A DNA stretch of 64,000 nt from Muribaculaceae bacterium (GCA_029061255.1 JAIDSL010000099.1:1-64000); one strand, 5' to 3'. Shown: positions 43,757 through 53,629, counted from the stretch's first letter. Notes: a model not told the origin generated them from the letters alone. Made by a program: numbers and translations.

Positions 43757-44774
43757 CGGACATGGTGATGATGTTTTCCGCTATGGCGGAAATGTAAAGG
43801 TGAATTTCAGCACAAATATCCATCAGGGTGTAGATCATTCAGGATTGATGAGGCACCTTGCCTCTTGTCCTCGACTTCTGTCCAGTTATCCTGAACCTGA
43901 ACCGGTCAGCGTGGAGAAGAAGCTCAGTGAGACCATTGGTATTCCGGTCGATGACATAATAGTAACGAATGGAGCTACCGAAGCGATCTATCTTATTGCG
44001 CGTAAGATGCAAGGATCAAGGTCTGCCGTTGTAGTCCCGACTTTTCGTGAATATCAGGATGCCTGCGCTATGTATGCCCACACCGTTAGGTTCATCCCGG
44101 AATGCGAAGTATTGAATGGAGCATTCATTGACTTAAAACCTAATTTGGTATGGCTGTGTAATCCTAATAATCCTACCGGTAGGGTATTTAATAGGGAAGT
44201 TCTTCTCAATATAATTGATACCTGCTCTGAGACTCTTTTTGTAGTTGACCAAGCCTATGCGGACTATTCTGTAGGGGATGTCCTTGAAGTTTCGGATGTA
44301 TTGTCGCGTAAAAACGTGATCATGCTTCAGTCGCTTACCAAGCAGTTTGCTGTCCCGGGACTTCGAATAGGATATGCTGTAGCTCCGTCAGAAATAATAT
44401 CCGGACTCCGTATAATGCGTATGCCTTGGTCGGTGAATTCTTTTGCTATCGAGGCATCCCATTATCTTTTGGAGCATAGGAAAGACTATTTTATTGATAG
44501 GTATCAGCTCCATGAAGAAGCTTTGGGCATGTCTAAGGCTTTACGCCGTCTCAGGATTGAATGTCAGGATACGGACTGTAATTTTATCCTTTGCAGGTTG
44601 CCTGAAGGAAACGCCTCTCAACTGAAGGAATGGCTTATGGACAGGTATGGCCTGCTTATCAGGGATGCATCTAATTTCGAGACTCTGGACCATACGTATT
44701 TTCGTGTCGCGGCTCAGGACCATGAAAGTAATGAACTGCTTATAAAATGTATTGAGGAATGGATGTCATTGTAA
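43749..44774 (+). CDS. cobD: Threonine-phosphate decarboxylase CobD (aminotransferase fold)
   Basis: 341 residues of the PLP aminotransferase class I/II fold. The PLP-binding Lys is in QSLTKQFAVPGLRIGYAVAP (about 197), and the N-terminus has NVKVNFSTNIHQGVDH and VTNGATEAIYLIAR. In cobalamin synthesis the enzyme makes aminopropanol phosphate from threonine phosphate for attachment by CbiB, the next gene, with which it overlaps by 16 bases. Confusion with histidinol-phosphate aminotransferase is resolved by context. Confidence 0.9.
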   Translation: MIDGHGDDVFRYGGNVKVNFSTNIHQGVDHSGLMRHLASCPRLLSSYPEPEPVSVEKKLSETIGIPVDDIIVTNGATEAIYLIARKMQGSRSAVVVPTFREYQDACAMYAHTVRFIPECEVLNGAFIDLKPNLVWLCNPNNPTGRVFNREVLLNIIDTCSETLFVVDQAYADYSVGDVLEVSDVLSRKNVIMLQSLTKQFAVPGLRIGYAVAPSEIISGLRIMRMPWSVNSFAIEASHYLLEHRKDYFIDRYQLHEEALGMSKALRRLRIECQDTDCNFILCRLPEGNASQLKEWLMDRYGLLIRDASNFETLDHTYFRVAAQDHESNELLIKCIEEWMSL

Positions 44775-45715
44775 ACCTCTCTCCGTTGCTGATAGGATGG
44801 ATTATGGACCTTATGTTTGGGGATCCTGTCAGGTTGCCTCATCCTGTGGTATGGTTTGGAAAGTCTATATCAGGACTTGAACATCTTTTCAACAAGGGAT
44901 CTCACAGAAAAAACAAAGGAGCAATAGTAGCACTCTTCCTTATCATTGGTGTGTTCGCAGTGACTTGGCTATTTTTAAGGTTATTCTCATCAGTATGGTG
45001 GCTTGATATTGTGGTGCAGTCGATATTGGTGTTTTACTGTCTTGCCGGTACTACGCTTATTCGCGAAGTCAGAATGACCTTTGTTGCGGTTGATGAGTCC
45101 CTTGAAGCCGGTCGTAGACAGGTCGGAAGGATTGTTGGCAGAGATACTTCAGGACTTTCCGCACAGGAGATACGGACCGCTGCGCTTGAGACATTGGCTG
45201 AGAATCTCAGTGACGGGGTAATCGCTCCCCTATTCTGGTATGCCGTTTTAGGCGTGCCGGGCATGATGGCTTATAAGATGGTAAATACGCTCGACTCGAT
45301 GATCGGATATCGAAACTCCCGATACAAGGATTTCGGTTGTGTTGCAGCCCGTATCGACGATGTTGCCAATTATATTCCGGCAAGGGTGACAGCGTTTCTG
45401 ATGGTAGTGGTATCCGGTAGTTTGAGCCTGTTGCGTTTCGTCAGAAAATATGGAAGCCGACATCTAAGTCCCAACAGCGGCTATCCGGAGGCGGCTTTGG
45501 CAGGCATTCTTGACTGCCGTTTCGGGGGACCGCACGATTACTTCGGCGAAAATGTCGACAAACCCTTCATCGGAGAACACCATAGGGATTTCACCACTCT
45601 CGACGCGACAAAAGCCATTTGCATAAACCGCCGTGTCGAAATCTTCGCTGTATTCCTGACCCTCCTTGTCAGATGGTCAATTCTATTACTGAGCCGAATG
45701 GCGGAATATTCCTGA
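44759..45715 (+). CDS. cbiB: Adenosylcobinamide-phosphate synthase CbiB
   Basis: 318 residues, integral membrane. It joins aminopropanol (phosphate) to adenosylcobyric acid. Family features are WIMDLMFGDPVRLPHPVVWFGK at the N-terminus (about 14-35), ETLAENLSDGVIAPLFWY (about 143-160), and KMVNTLDSMIGYRNSRY (about 175-191). It is the last gene of the plus-strand operon. Its 3' end overlaps that of the opposing cobC by 47 bases. Confidence 0.94.
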   Translation: MDVIVNLSPLLIGWIMDLMFGDPVRLPHPVVWFGKSISGLEHLFNKGSHRKNKGAIVALFLIIGVFAVTWLFLRLFSSVWWLDIVVQSILVFYCLAGTTLIREVRMTFVAVDESLEAGRRQVGRIVGRDTSGLSAQEIRTAALETLAENLSDGVIAPLFWYAVLGVPGMMAYKMVNTLDSMIGYRNSRYKDFGCVAARIDDVANYIPARVTAFLMVVVSGSLSLLRFVRKYGSRHLSPNSGYPEAALAGILDCRFGGPHDYFGENVDKPFIGEHHRDFTTLDATKAICINRRVEIFAVFLTLLVRWSILLLSRMAEYS

Positions 45716-46202
45716 ACAGGGTCTCGTAATCTTGTCCTGTAAAGATATTGAGCGCGTGCACGAGGATACCTCCGTGCGTGAATACCGCTACGTTGGACGC
45801 AGGCGCCGTTTCGCTGCGTAAGGATTCTATGAAGTCAATGAAGCGGTTCCTTTGCTGCATCGCTGATTCTCCTCCAGTCGGGGAGACGTTCATGTAGTCG
45901 TCAAACCATTCCTGAAGCCTCGGGTCCTTTATCTCATTGAAGTCCTGCATTTCCCATTCTCCGAAATTCATTTCAATGATGCGTCCATCAGATATGGCAT
46001 CAGGGAATCCGCAGTAAGAGGCGAGTTTTCGGCAGCGGCTTAGCGGGCTTGTGAAGACTTTGTCAAAAGAACAGGATTTCAGTTTTTCGGCTACTTTTTC
46101 TGCTTCCTGTGGAAATGTATCTGCCAGCTTCACATCCGTATGTCCGTAGCATATTCCTCGTGGAACAGCTACGGATGTATGTCTTATAAGGGTTATCTTC
46201 AT
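45669..46202 (-). CDS. cobC: Alpha-ribazole phosphatase CobC (histidine phosphatase)
   Basis: 177 residues from the ATG at 46202 (MKITLIRHTSVAVPRGICYG); a longer reading to 46277 adds 25 unlikely residues. Histidine-phosphatase features are the catalytic LIRHTSVA, FTSPLSRCRKLA, the Glu in EMNFGEWE, and the second His in VAVFTHGGILVH. It removes the phosphate from alpha-ribazole phosphate or the cobalamin phosphate product. Last gene of the minus-strand operon; starts within the end of cobS. Confidence 0.9.
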   Translation of the reverse strand: MKITLIRHTSVAVPRGICYGHTDVKLADTFPQEAEKVAEKLKSCSFDKVFTSPLSRCRKLASYCGFPDAISDGRIIEMNFGEWEMQDFNEIKDPRLQEWFDDYMNVSPTGGESAMQQRNRFIDFIESLRSETAPASNVAVFTHGGILVHALNIFTGQDYETLFRNIPPFGSVIELTI

Positions 46203-46957
46203 AGAATTTGAAAGTTGTAAATCATTGCGACTGCAGCAAGCATCGAGAGCTCGCACAGCAGACAGGCTGCACCGCAACAGTCTCCTGTATATCCTCCGAT
46301 CTTATGCCGCATATATACTATCAACAAACATATGACCAAAATAGGCGCAAATATCGATATTGTCAAGCATACGTCAAGGCATGCCAATAGACATGTCGGC
46401 AATAATCCTGATATAATCACGATCAAAAACTGCCATATTTTCATACGCTCATAACTGATTCTGTTTTTTGCTCCTTCCGGTCTGGAATAGGGTAGAAGGT
46501 TGACGATCTGGGCAGCGCAGGCTTTGGCAAAGGCATCAGATGCGAAGATACCGGCGACAGCTATTTCGAGGGGAAGAGACACAACGATCGAAACATACCA
46601 AAGATAGTAGAATATCAATCCGATCACGCCGTAAGTCCCTATGTGGGAATCTTTCATTATGGCGAGTATACGGTCCTTGGTGGTCCCTCCTCCAAATCCG
46701 TCGCAGAAATCAGCAAGTCCATCTTCATGTAGTGCACCGGTAATAAGTGTCCTTCCTGTAATGGCGATTACAACAGCCGGCAGCATCTGAAACACTTGGG
46801 CGGCAAGCCATAAAAGCAAGGCTGTGAGGCTCCCCGTCACCCAGCCTGTCAATGGCCAGAAGACCACTGCCGATGAATAGTATTCCTGAGGGATCTCAGT
46901 CCATTTCCATAACGGTATGCGGGTGAAGAAGGTCAGAGCCGCTGCTATACGTTTCAT
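46199..46957 (-). CDS. cobS: Adenosylcobinamide-GDP ribazoletransferase CobS
   Basis: 252 residues from the ATG at 46957 ([15 protein letters not shown]), which overlaps the cobT stop; upstream codons to 47044 do not fit the family. Integral membrane enzyme that condenses adenosylcobinamide-GDP with alpha-ribazole. The metal-binding motif GALHEDGLADFCDGFGGG is at about 73-90, with FSR/SD-like IFASDAFAKACAAQ following and GGYTGDCCGAAC near the C-terminus. Confidence 0.94.
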   Translation of the reverse strand: MKRIAAALTFFTRIPLWKWTEIPQEYYSSAVVFWPLTGWVTGSLTALLLWLAAQVFQMLPAVVIAITGRTLITGALHEDGLADFCDGFGGGTTKDRILAIMKDSHIGTYGVIGLIFYYLWYVSIVVSLPLEIAVAGIFASDAFAKACAAQIVNLLPYSRPEGAKNRISYERMKIWQFLIVIISGLLPTCLLACLDVCLTISIFAPILVICLLIVYMRHKIGGYTGDCCGAACLLCELSMLAAVAMIYNFQIL

Positions 46958-47994
46958 CAGAAATATTTGGTTACATTGACAGACTGGAAGCTGTCCATTC
47001 TGTTGATCATCCTTACTGCTGAGTCTATGATAGGATAGGCGCATACCGCTCCGGACCCTTCTCCGAGACGGAGGTCAAGGTGCAGCAGAGCTTTTACACC
47101 CATAGCCTCAAGCATCAGCTTATGGCCGCTCTCATCACCCTGATGTCCGAAAACGGCATAATCCATTATGGCGGGATACAACTTCGAGGCAGCGAGCATC
47201 ACGCTTGTCATGATAAATCCGTCTACGATTATAATCATACCGAGTTCCGCAGCCTGTAGCATTCCTCCCAATGCCATGGCCATCTCATATCCTCCAAACC
47301 ATGCTATCTTTGATTCGGCTTTGTCATCACCCTTGTAATTCGCAACCGCTTTTGCTAAAACCTCATACTTATGTTGGACTCCTTTGTTGTCGAGTCCTGC
47401 TCCCGCTCCGATACATTTCTTCAAGTCAATGCCCGTGAACACGTGCATCCACACCGCCGACGGAGATGTGTTTCCGCTCCCCATCTCTCCAAAACTTATT
47501 ACATTGCATCCTTCCTCATATATATCCCTTACAATCTTTGCCCCTCTCTCGATGCAAAGGTCGAGTTCATCAGCTGTCATGGCGGCTTCGTGAAGGAAAT
47601 TACGTGTACCCTTTCGGACTTTCATGTCTATTATTCCATGTCCGGCAGGAATATCATAATCGACACCTGCATCCACAAGCACGAGCTTAAAACCATGTTG
47701 CTCGCAGAGAAAGTTGATACCGGCTCCCCCTTTCGAGAAATGGCTTAATTGTTGCCACGTCACTTCTTTTGGAGATACGCTCACGCCTTCCTCAAGGATA
47801 CCGTGATCCGCAGCAAACAATACGTTGTGAGCGCTGTGCAGTTCCGGACTTAGGGTGTGCTGTATGAGGCATATCTGAAGCGCTAAATCCTCCAGTATGC
47901 CCAACGCCCCTTTAGGTTTCGTGAGATTGTCAATTTTATTTATTATGTCTCTTTCAATTGAGCGATCGACTCGTTTTATTTGAAATTCTTTCAT
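46957..47994 (-). CDS. cobT: Nicotinate-nucleotide-dimethylbenzimidazole phosphoribosyltransferase CobT
   Basis: 345 residues. It activates the lower-ligand base by transferring phosphoribose from nicotinate mononucleotide. Features are [16 protein letters not shown] variants near residue 27 ([13 protein letters not shown]), [28 protein letters not shown] (about 167-181), and the catalytic Glu near the C-terminus in [11 protein letters not shown]. The base actually used cannot be told; no bluB or bza genes are present. Confidence 0.96.
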   Translation of the reverse strand: MKEFQIKRVDRSIERDIINKIDNLTKPKGALGILEDLALQICLIQHTLSPELHSAHNVLFAADHGILEEGVSVSPKEVTWQQLSHFSKGGAGINFLCEQHGFKLVLVDAGVDYDIPAGHGIIDMKVRKGTRNFLHEAAMTADELDLCIERGAKIVRDIYEEGCNVISFGEMGSGNTSPSAVWMHVFTGIDLKKCIGAGAGLDNKGVQHKYEVLAKAVANYKGDDKAESKIAWFGGYEMAMALGGMLQAAELGMIIIVDGFIMTSVMLAASKLYPAIMDYAVFGHQGDESGHKLMLEAMGVKALLHLDLRLGEGSGAVCAYPIIDSAVRMINRMDSFQSVNVTKYF

Positions 47995-48000
47995 GATTGC

Positions 48001-48513
48001 TTATTTTATTTTTATCGGAATGCCTGAAATTGTCAGATAGGCTTCCTCTGCTATAGATGCCACATACTGATTGATTTCTCCTTGAAGATCCGCAAACTTG
48101 CGCTGCATGCTGTTGGGGCTTACTCCTCCTAATCCGACTTCATTGGTGACTATTATATAAGTTGCGTCTTTTTCATACAAAGACGCAATTTGGCTCTTGA
48201 GTGCCAAAGCTGCACTCTTGACATCCTCATTCTTTTCAAAAAACCAATTAGTCGCCCATAGAGTAAGGCAGTCGATCAGCACAACTTCCTTTTCTTCGAA
48301 AGACACCGCGTCGGCATATAAAGGGGCTTCGATGTTTCGCCACACATCCTTTCGTCTCTCTTTGTGTATGGCAACCCTATTTTCCATCTCCTTATCCATT
48401 ATCCTTGCTGTAGCAAGATAAGTGGGATGCCCGGAGAGTTGTAAGGCTAATTTCTCTGCAAATACACTTTTTCCACTCCTCTGTCCCCCTGTCACAAGTA
48501 TAATCCGTGCCAT
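48001..48513 (-). CDS. cobU: Adenosylcobinamide kinase/guanylyltransferase CobU
   Basis: 170 residues. Phosphorylates adenosylcobinamide and adds GMP. The P-loop VTGGQRSGKSVFAEKLAL opens the protein, followed by YLATARIMDKEMENRVAIHK (with the guanylated His) and VVLIDCLTLWATNWF, then VTNEVGLGGVSPN. It starts at the stop of the PepSY gene and lies 6 bases upstream of cobT. Confidence 0.95.
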   Translation of the reverse strand: MARIILVTGGQRSGKSVFAEKLALQLSGHPTYLATARIMDKEMENRVAIHKERRKDVWRNIEAPLYADAVSFEEKEVVLIDCLTLWATNWFFEKNEDVKSAALALKSQIASLYEKDATYIIVTNEVGLGGVSPNSMQRKFADLQGEINQYVASIAEEAYLTISGIPIKIK

Positions 48514-49580
48514 TACTTATTCTTCTTGCATGATCGTTTGATCCAAAGATAATAACCTGTTATCGGAAGGATTGCCCCTATGATGACACATAACAGGTAA
48601 AAAATACGAGTAATCCACCCTAACCACGAGCCCACATGGAGAGTATAGATCCATCCTTTGATATGATTGGACCGTGGTTTGTCGATATACTTATTCACGA
48701 GGCTTATTTCTCCTGTATCACCATCAAACTTGTAGGTATTTGCTGCCTGCTGGTTTCCTATTCCTGAGGTTATGACGTCAATCTCTCCCTGATATATCCT
48801 GATTTCCTTATCATTGTTTTCTGTCGCCACTATTCTGTAGGCAGTGTCCCATGCACTGAAATTTTCAGCCGGAATCTTATGGCTTGATGTCTTGGCTACC
48901 TCACTGCCAAGGGCAGAGTAGAATGACTTTTTATACCATCCAAATGACCATGTCAATCCCGTCAGGATACATATGATCAGTACCGGAGAACTTACCACTC
49001 CCCCGACACAATGAATGTCATACCAAAATCGATATGGATTGCTTCTTGAGGAAATCTTAAACTTTTCATGCCAATGTCCTTTTTTAGGCCACCAGATTAT
49101 AAAACCTGTAATGATGATCAAAAGCAATCCTATGGTGGAAATCCCTATTATTAGCTTTCCTGTCTTTGCGCCATAAGCTCCGTCAGCTTTTGTCTTGCCA
49201 AAAAGACGGCGATGGGCTGCGCTTGCAAGTTTGAAGATCTCGGCCCTTTCATACTTACCTATCACCTCCCCCGTGTACTGATTAATCCAAATTGCAGCCA
49301 TGGCCGGCTTAGCAAGCGACACTTTATATGCATGGTCAGGATCCGGATAGGTGGTTACGCCCACAATTTTGTTTTTCCCATGTAAATGGCAATAAGCTGA
49401 TGTCAATATGGAATCCAATGGAAGGGGATTACGACCCTCACTGTTCACCTCTGCCTGCCCGACATGTCCGAAATCTCGCTCGAAGAGCAAAACTGCTCCC
49501 GACAGGCACATTAATACGACTATCAGTCCTAATGGAACTGACAACCAAAGATGCAATTGCCTGAAAAACTTTTTATTCAT
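48513..49580 (-). CDS. PepSY-associated membrane protein (XusC-like)
   Basis: 355 residues with four membrane segments: LWLSVPLGLIVVLMCLSGAVLLF (about 11-33), LIIGISTIGLLLIIITGFIIWW, VVSSPVLIICILTGLTWSFGW, and a C-terminal one (IFYLLCVIIGAILPITGYYLW). Periplasmic PepSY-like parts lie between them (HAYKVSLAKPAMAAIWINQYTGEVIG). These proteins are common beside TonB receptors, and in the XusABC siderophore system the third component is of this kind, where it is thought to reduce or process the metal complex. Here it heads the second riboswitch operon, suggesting a role with the receptor at 21441. Confidence 0.85.
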   Translation of the reverse strand: MNKKFFRQLHLWLSVPLGLIVVLMCLSGAVLLFERDFGHVGQAEVNSEGRNPLPLDSILTSAYCHLHGKNKIVGVTTYPDPDHAYKVSLAKPAMAAIWINQYTGEVIGKYERAEIFKLASAAHRRLFGKTKADGAYGAKTGKLIIGISTIGLLLIIITGFIIWWPKKGHWHEKFKISSRSNPYRFWYDIHCVGGVVSSPVLIICILTGLTWSFGWYKKSFYSALGSEVAKTSSHKIPAENFSAWDTAYRIVATENNDKEIRIYQGEIDVITSGIGNQQAANTYKFDGDTGEISLVNKYIDKPRSNHIKGWIYTLHVGSWLGWITRIFYLLCVIIGAILPITGYYLWIKRSCKKNK

Positions 49581-49624
49581 AACTAATTATTTTGTTCCAG
49601 AAATAATCTCGTCATATGTTGTAT

Positions 49625-49820
49625 CAGGCAGGTTTCCTGACTTATCCCGGTTGTTTGTGCCTTCCCAATCTAAAAGACCAGTGGCAAGTTGCAAGAACGA
49701 CTGCTCTAAAATGCTTAAATCATGCATTTTAAAAGCGGGATTTACAGTAGCTGGTACTGTTCCGGCATCACACCGGATTCCCTCTCATCGACTTGAAAAG
49801 CCGATTCACCTGATTACACT
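49625..49820 (-). promoter_or_regulatory. Cobalamin riboswitch 2 with promoter
   Basis: On the minus strand the aptamer blocks appear in order: GGGAATCCGGTG, ATGCCGGAACAGTACCAGC, TACTGTAA, GCCACTGG, GGGAAGGC, and the B12 box AGTCAGGAAACCTGCC. A TAAATTTG -7 box lies at 49829-49822 just upstream. The first gene begins at 49580, about 45 bases after the aptamer. It should repress the PepSY-cobU-cobT-cobS-cobC operon when cobalamin is plentiful. Confidence 0.95.
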
Positions 49821-49964
49821 GCAAATTTACTAAAAAATTCCCATTCCTCACCCTCACTCCTTAAAAATAAGTAGAAATAACTTCAATATTTACAGTTTGG
49901 GTCGTGTTGATGTAAGGGACTTTAGATTAGAATTCATAAAAAAGCTCTTAAAAAGCGGGAAAGA

Positions 49965-49996
49965 TTTGCGTAATCGGCAAAAAATGATTAATTTTG
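49965..49996 (+). promoter_or_regulatory. Promoter of yceD-rpmF-fabH
   Basis: TTTG at 49965-49968, 20 bases, TAATTTTG at 49989-49996: a good Bacteroidetes promoter, with transcription expected near 50003, about 20 bases before the yceD ATG. The rest of the gap to riboswitch 2 (49830-49964) holds nothing that I recognise. Confidence 0.7.
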
Positions 49997-50023
49997 CAAC
50001 GCAAAAGAAACGCACTATAAGAT

Positions 50024-50503
50024 ATGTGTGATTTAAAGCAATTCATAATAGCCCTTCCTGCTCTTGGCGAAGGCCATCATGAGTATGAGATGAAGGTAGA
50101 CAGCGACTTCTTCGCGGCGCGTGGCAACGACGACGTGAAAGAGGCCGATGTCACTGCATATGTAGACATTGACGTTCGCCACGGTGCATATAAGATAGGA
50201 ATCACCTGCCAGGGATGGATTGACATCCCGTGTGACAGATGTCTTGATCCTATGCGTCTTGACGTGGATGATGATTATGATGTCACTGTGCGCTACGGTG
50301 AAGATTATGATGAGAGCGACGACACCATCACAATCCCGGAGAGCGAAGTGAATTTTGATTTGTCACCTCTTATAGCCGATACAATTTTGCTCAGCATCCC
50401 GTTGCGGCATGTGCATCCGGAAGGAGAGTGCAACCCCGAGATGAAGGAAATAATGAAGCAACATTCATCCGAAGGCATAGAGCCGGAGGAAGATGACATA
50501 TAA
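50024..50503 (+). CDS. yceD: YceD/DUF177 family protein
   Basis: 159 residues. YceD proteins are encoded just before rpmF in most bacteria and are linked to 23S rRNA maturation. The zinc-knuckle-like CDRCLDPM (about 73-80) is visible, followed by an acidic stretch (DVDDDYDVTVRYGEDYDESD) and EGECNPEMKEIM near the end. The gap to rpmF is 87 bases. Function in this phylum is inferred from synteny. Confidence 0.85.
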   Translation: MCDLKQFIIALPALGEGHHEYEMKVDSDFFAARGNDDVKEADVTAYVDIDVRHGAYKIGITCQGWIDIPCDRCLDPMRLDVDDDYDVTVRYGEDYDESDDTITIPESEVNFDLSPLIADTILLSIPLRHVHPEGECNPEMKEIMKQHSSEGIEPEEDDI

Positions 50504-50590
50504 TAGAAAATAAACAATAACCGACGGCGGTCATGATTCTTTTCTGTGAAAGGAAAGGATGAGTGGCTGTCCAATAAATTTTGAATAAAA

Positions 50591-50773
50591 ATGGCACATC
50601 CTAAACGTAGACAATCGCACACCCGCACCGCGAAGCGCCGTACACACGACATGGCGCTCATCCCGACACTTGCAATCTGCCCCAACTGTGGCGCATGGCA
50701 TGTATGGCACACCATCTGTGGTGAATGTGGCTACTATCGCGGAAAACTCGTGATCGAGAAAGCAGTGATGTAA
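50591..50773 (+). CDS. rpmF: 50S ribosomal protein L32
   Basis: 60 residues. MAHPKRRQSHTRTAKRRTHD is the typical start of L32, followed by the zinc-binding CPNCGAWHVWHTICGECGYY with four Cys, so this is the zinc-containing form. The stop (TAATG) overlaps the start of fabH by one base, coupling the ribosomal protein with fatty-acid synthesis as in many bacteria. Confidence 0.97.
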   Translation: MAHPKRRQSHTRTAKRRTHDMALIPTLAICPNCGAWHVWHTICGECGYYRGKLVIEKAVM

Positions 50774-51768
50774 TGACACAAGCTGTAATCACTGGAATAG
50801 CTTCTTACGTGCCCGACGACATCCTCGACAACGAGATGTTGTCGCAGATGGTGGATACCAACGACGAGTGGATCACTACCCGTGTCGGTATCAAGGAACG
50901 CCGCATACTTAAGGAGGAAGGGAAAGGGTCAAGCTGGCTCGGCATTCAGGCTGTCAACCGTCTTTTTGCAGAGTATGGCATAGATCCTATGAGCATCGAC
51001 TTGCTTATCTGCCCTACTTCAAATCCAGACTACAGATTTCCTTCCACAGCTTCGGTGATAGCCCATGAATGCGGACTCAAGAAGGCTTATGCCTACGACA
51101 TTCAGGCTGCCTGTGCCGGCTTTATAGTGGGCATGCAAGATGCTCGTGCATATATAGCTTCAGGTCTTTACAAGAAGATTGTAGTGGTATGTGCCGAAAA
51201 GATGAGCTCTATGACGGACTATCAGGACCGTCAGACCTGTCCCCTCTTTGGCGACGGAGCTGGAGCTGTTCTTGTGGAGCCTTCCGACGATCCATCACTG
51301 GGCGTTATGGATGCCGAAATTCATGTAGACGGATCCGGACTCCCTCATCTTTTGATGAAGGCCGGCGGCAGTGTGAAGCCTGCTTCCCATGAGACAGTGG
51401 ATGCACGCGAGCATTACGTATATCAAGAGGGTCGTGCAGTATATAAGCACGCTGTATTTGATATGCTGCGTTCATCTCTCACTGTCATGCAGCGCAATGG
51501 TCTTGATGCTGAAAGCGTAGACTGGTTCGTACCGCATCAGGCAAATCTTCGCATCATTGAGGCAATAGGAGGGCGAATAAAGCTTCCGGAAGAAAAGATT
51601 CTGGTGAATATCCAGAAAAGAGGTAACACCTCAGCGGCTTCAATTCCTATTTGTCTGGATGAATACAAGTATAAGCTCAAGAAAGGCGACAAGATAGTGC
51701 TGACTGCTTTCGGCGCCGGATTCACATGGGGAGCAATGTATCTCGTCTGGGCAATAGACCCGAAATAA
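50773..51768 (+). CDS. fabH: 3-oxoacyl-ACP synthase III FabH
   Basis: 331 residues from the ATG at 50773 (MTQAVITGIASYVPDD), sharing a base with the rpmF stop. It starts fatty-acid synthesis by condensing acetyl-CoA (or a branched primer) with malonyl-ACP. The catalytic triad is visible: Cys in IQAACAGFIVGM (about 113), His in WFVPHQANLRI (about 249) and Asn in KRGNTSAASIPI (about 279). Length is normal. Confidence 0.96.
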   Translation: MTQAVITGIASYVPDDILDNEMLSQMVDTNDEWITTRVGIKERRILKEEGKGSSWLGIQAVNRLFAEYGIDPMSIDLLICPTSNPDYRFPSTASVIAHECGLKKAYAYDIQAACAGFIVGMQDARAYIASGLYKKIVVVCAEKMSSMTDYQDRQTCPLFGDGAGAVLVEPSDDPSLGVMDAEIHVDGSGLPHLLMKAGGSVKPASHETVDAREHYVYQEGRAVYKHAVFDMLRSSLTVMQRNGLDAESVDWFVPHQANLRIIEAIGGRIKLPEEKILVNIQKRGNTSAASIPICLDEYKYKLKKGDKIVLTAFGAGFTWGAMYLVWAIDPK

Positions 51769-51794
51769 AGGCATTATAATGCTACTCTAATATA

Positions 51795-51862
51795 GTAGGG
51801 ACGCACGGCTCGTGCGTCCTTATTTTTTTTGGTCTTTAGCACCCACGAGCCATGCGTCCCTA
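51795..51862. repeat. REP-like paired palindrome, copy 3
   Basis: Inverted arms at 51795-51820 and 51840-51862. The first is identical to the first arm of copy 1; the second is degenerate (CCCACGAGCCATGCGTCC). Located between fabH and the bidirectional terminator. Confidence 0.8.
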
Positions 51863-51872
51863 TAAAGACAAT

Positions 51873-51910
51873 AAAAAAGGGATGCTGTTTTTTAACAGCA
51901 TCCCTTTTTT
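51873..51910. terminator. Bidirectional terminator between fabH and gapA
   Basis: A perfect 11-bp stem (GGGATGCTGTT, 51879-51889, with AACAGCATCCC, 51894-51904) is flanked by six A on the left and six T on the right, so it can end transcripts from both strands. Confidence 0.9.
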
Positions 51911-51926
51911 ATTGTCTTTGGATGAA

Positions 51927-52961
<1,035 letters not shown>

Positions 52962-53054
52962 TTAAATTCTATTTATCGCCTGTAAAACTGTAAGTTAGCC
53001 CTTAATCCGGACTTTGAAATCTGATTGGGACACCCTTTTGGAGGTTTTACGATG

Positions 53055-53062
53055 CAAAGATA
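53055..53062 (-). promoter_or_regulatory. -7 box of the gapA promoter
   Basis: TATCTTTG on the minus strand (53062-53055), about 120 bases upstream of the gapA start. The -33 element is not clear. The leader contains no structure that I can name. Confidence 0.55.
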
Positions 53063-53128
53063 GCAAAATATTTTGGTTAATCATCTATAATTTACGATTT
53101 TTTTAAACTAAATAACGATAATATTTGT

Positions 53129-53136
53129 TAAATTTG
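53129..53136 (+). promoter_or_regulatory. -7 box of the mscL promoter
   Basis: TAAATTTG on the plus strand, about 60 bases before the mscL start, in a strongly AT-rich stretch shared with the divergent gapA promoter. Confidence 0.5.
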
Positions 53137-53197
53137 CACATACCCTCCATGGGTTATCTTAGCTACTATAAACTGTAACACTAAAAATTAAGGAAAA

Positions 53198-53629
53198 ATG
53201 GGAAAATTTTTATCTGATTTCAAGGAATTCGCCATGAAGGGCAATGTGATTGATATGGCTGTCGGTGTGATCATCGGTGGGGCTTTCGGCAAAATAGTAT
53301 CTTCACTTGTCAACGACATCATTATGCCTGTGGTCACTCTCTGCACAGGTGGCGACGGCTATAGAAACCTTAAATACGTCATCCGCGAAGGATCGGCTGC
53401 CACTGCCGATGGAGTTGCGGCTGTAGAAGAAGTGGCTATCAACTATGGCACGTTTATCATGAATATAGTCGACTTCTTCATCATCGCCATTTCTATCTTC
53501 GTTGCGCTGCGTGTCATCATGAAGTTTAAGAAGAAAGAAGAAGAGGCTCCCGCTGCCCCTGCTGAGCCTACTGCTGAAGAGAAACTTCTCACTGAAATTC
53601 GCGACATTCTCAAAAGTCAGGAAAAATAA
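53198..53629 (+). CDS. mscL: Large-conductance mechanosensitive channel MscL
   Basis: 143 residues. MscL forms a pentameric inner-membrane pore that opens on osmotic downshock. The first segment FKEFAMKGNVIDMAVGVIIGGAFGKIV (split about 8-34) is diagnostic, the second is FIMNIVDFFIIAISIFVALRVI (about 88-110). The tail has KKKEEEAPAAPAEPTAEEKL and a helical LTEIRDILKSQ, as in E. coli MscL. Monocistronic. Confidence 0.96.
   Translation: MGKFLSDFKEFAMKGNVIDMAVGVIIGGAFGKIVSSLVNDIIMPVVTLCTGGDGYRNLKYVIREGSAATADGVAAVEEVAINYGTFIMNIVDFFIIAISIFVALRVIMKFKKKEEEAPAAPAEPTAEEKLLTEIRDILKSQEK

Noticed and set aside
45716..46300. tRNA or rRNA genes in this or other gaps
   Set aside because: Checked by eye for cloverleaf-like arms and conserved T-loop sequence in the intergenic regions; none found. 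A covariance search would be needed to exclude unusual ones.
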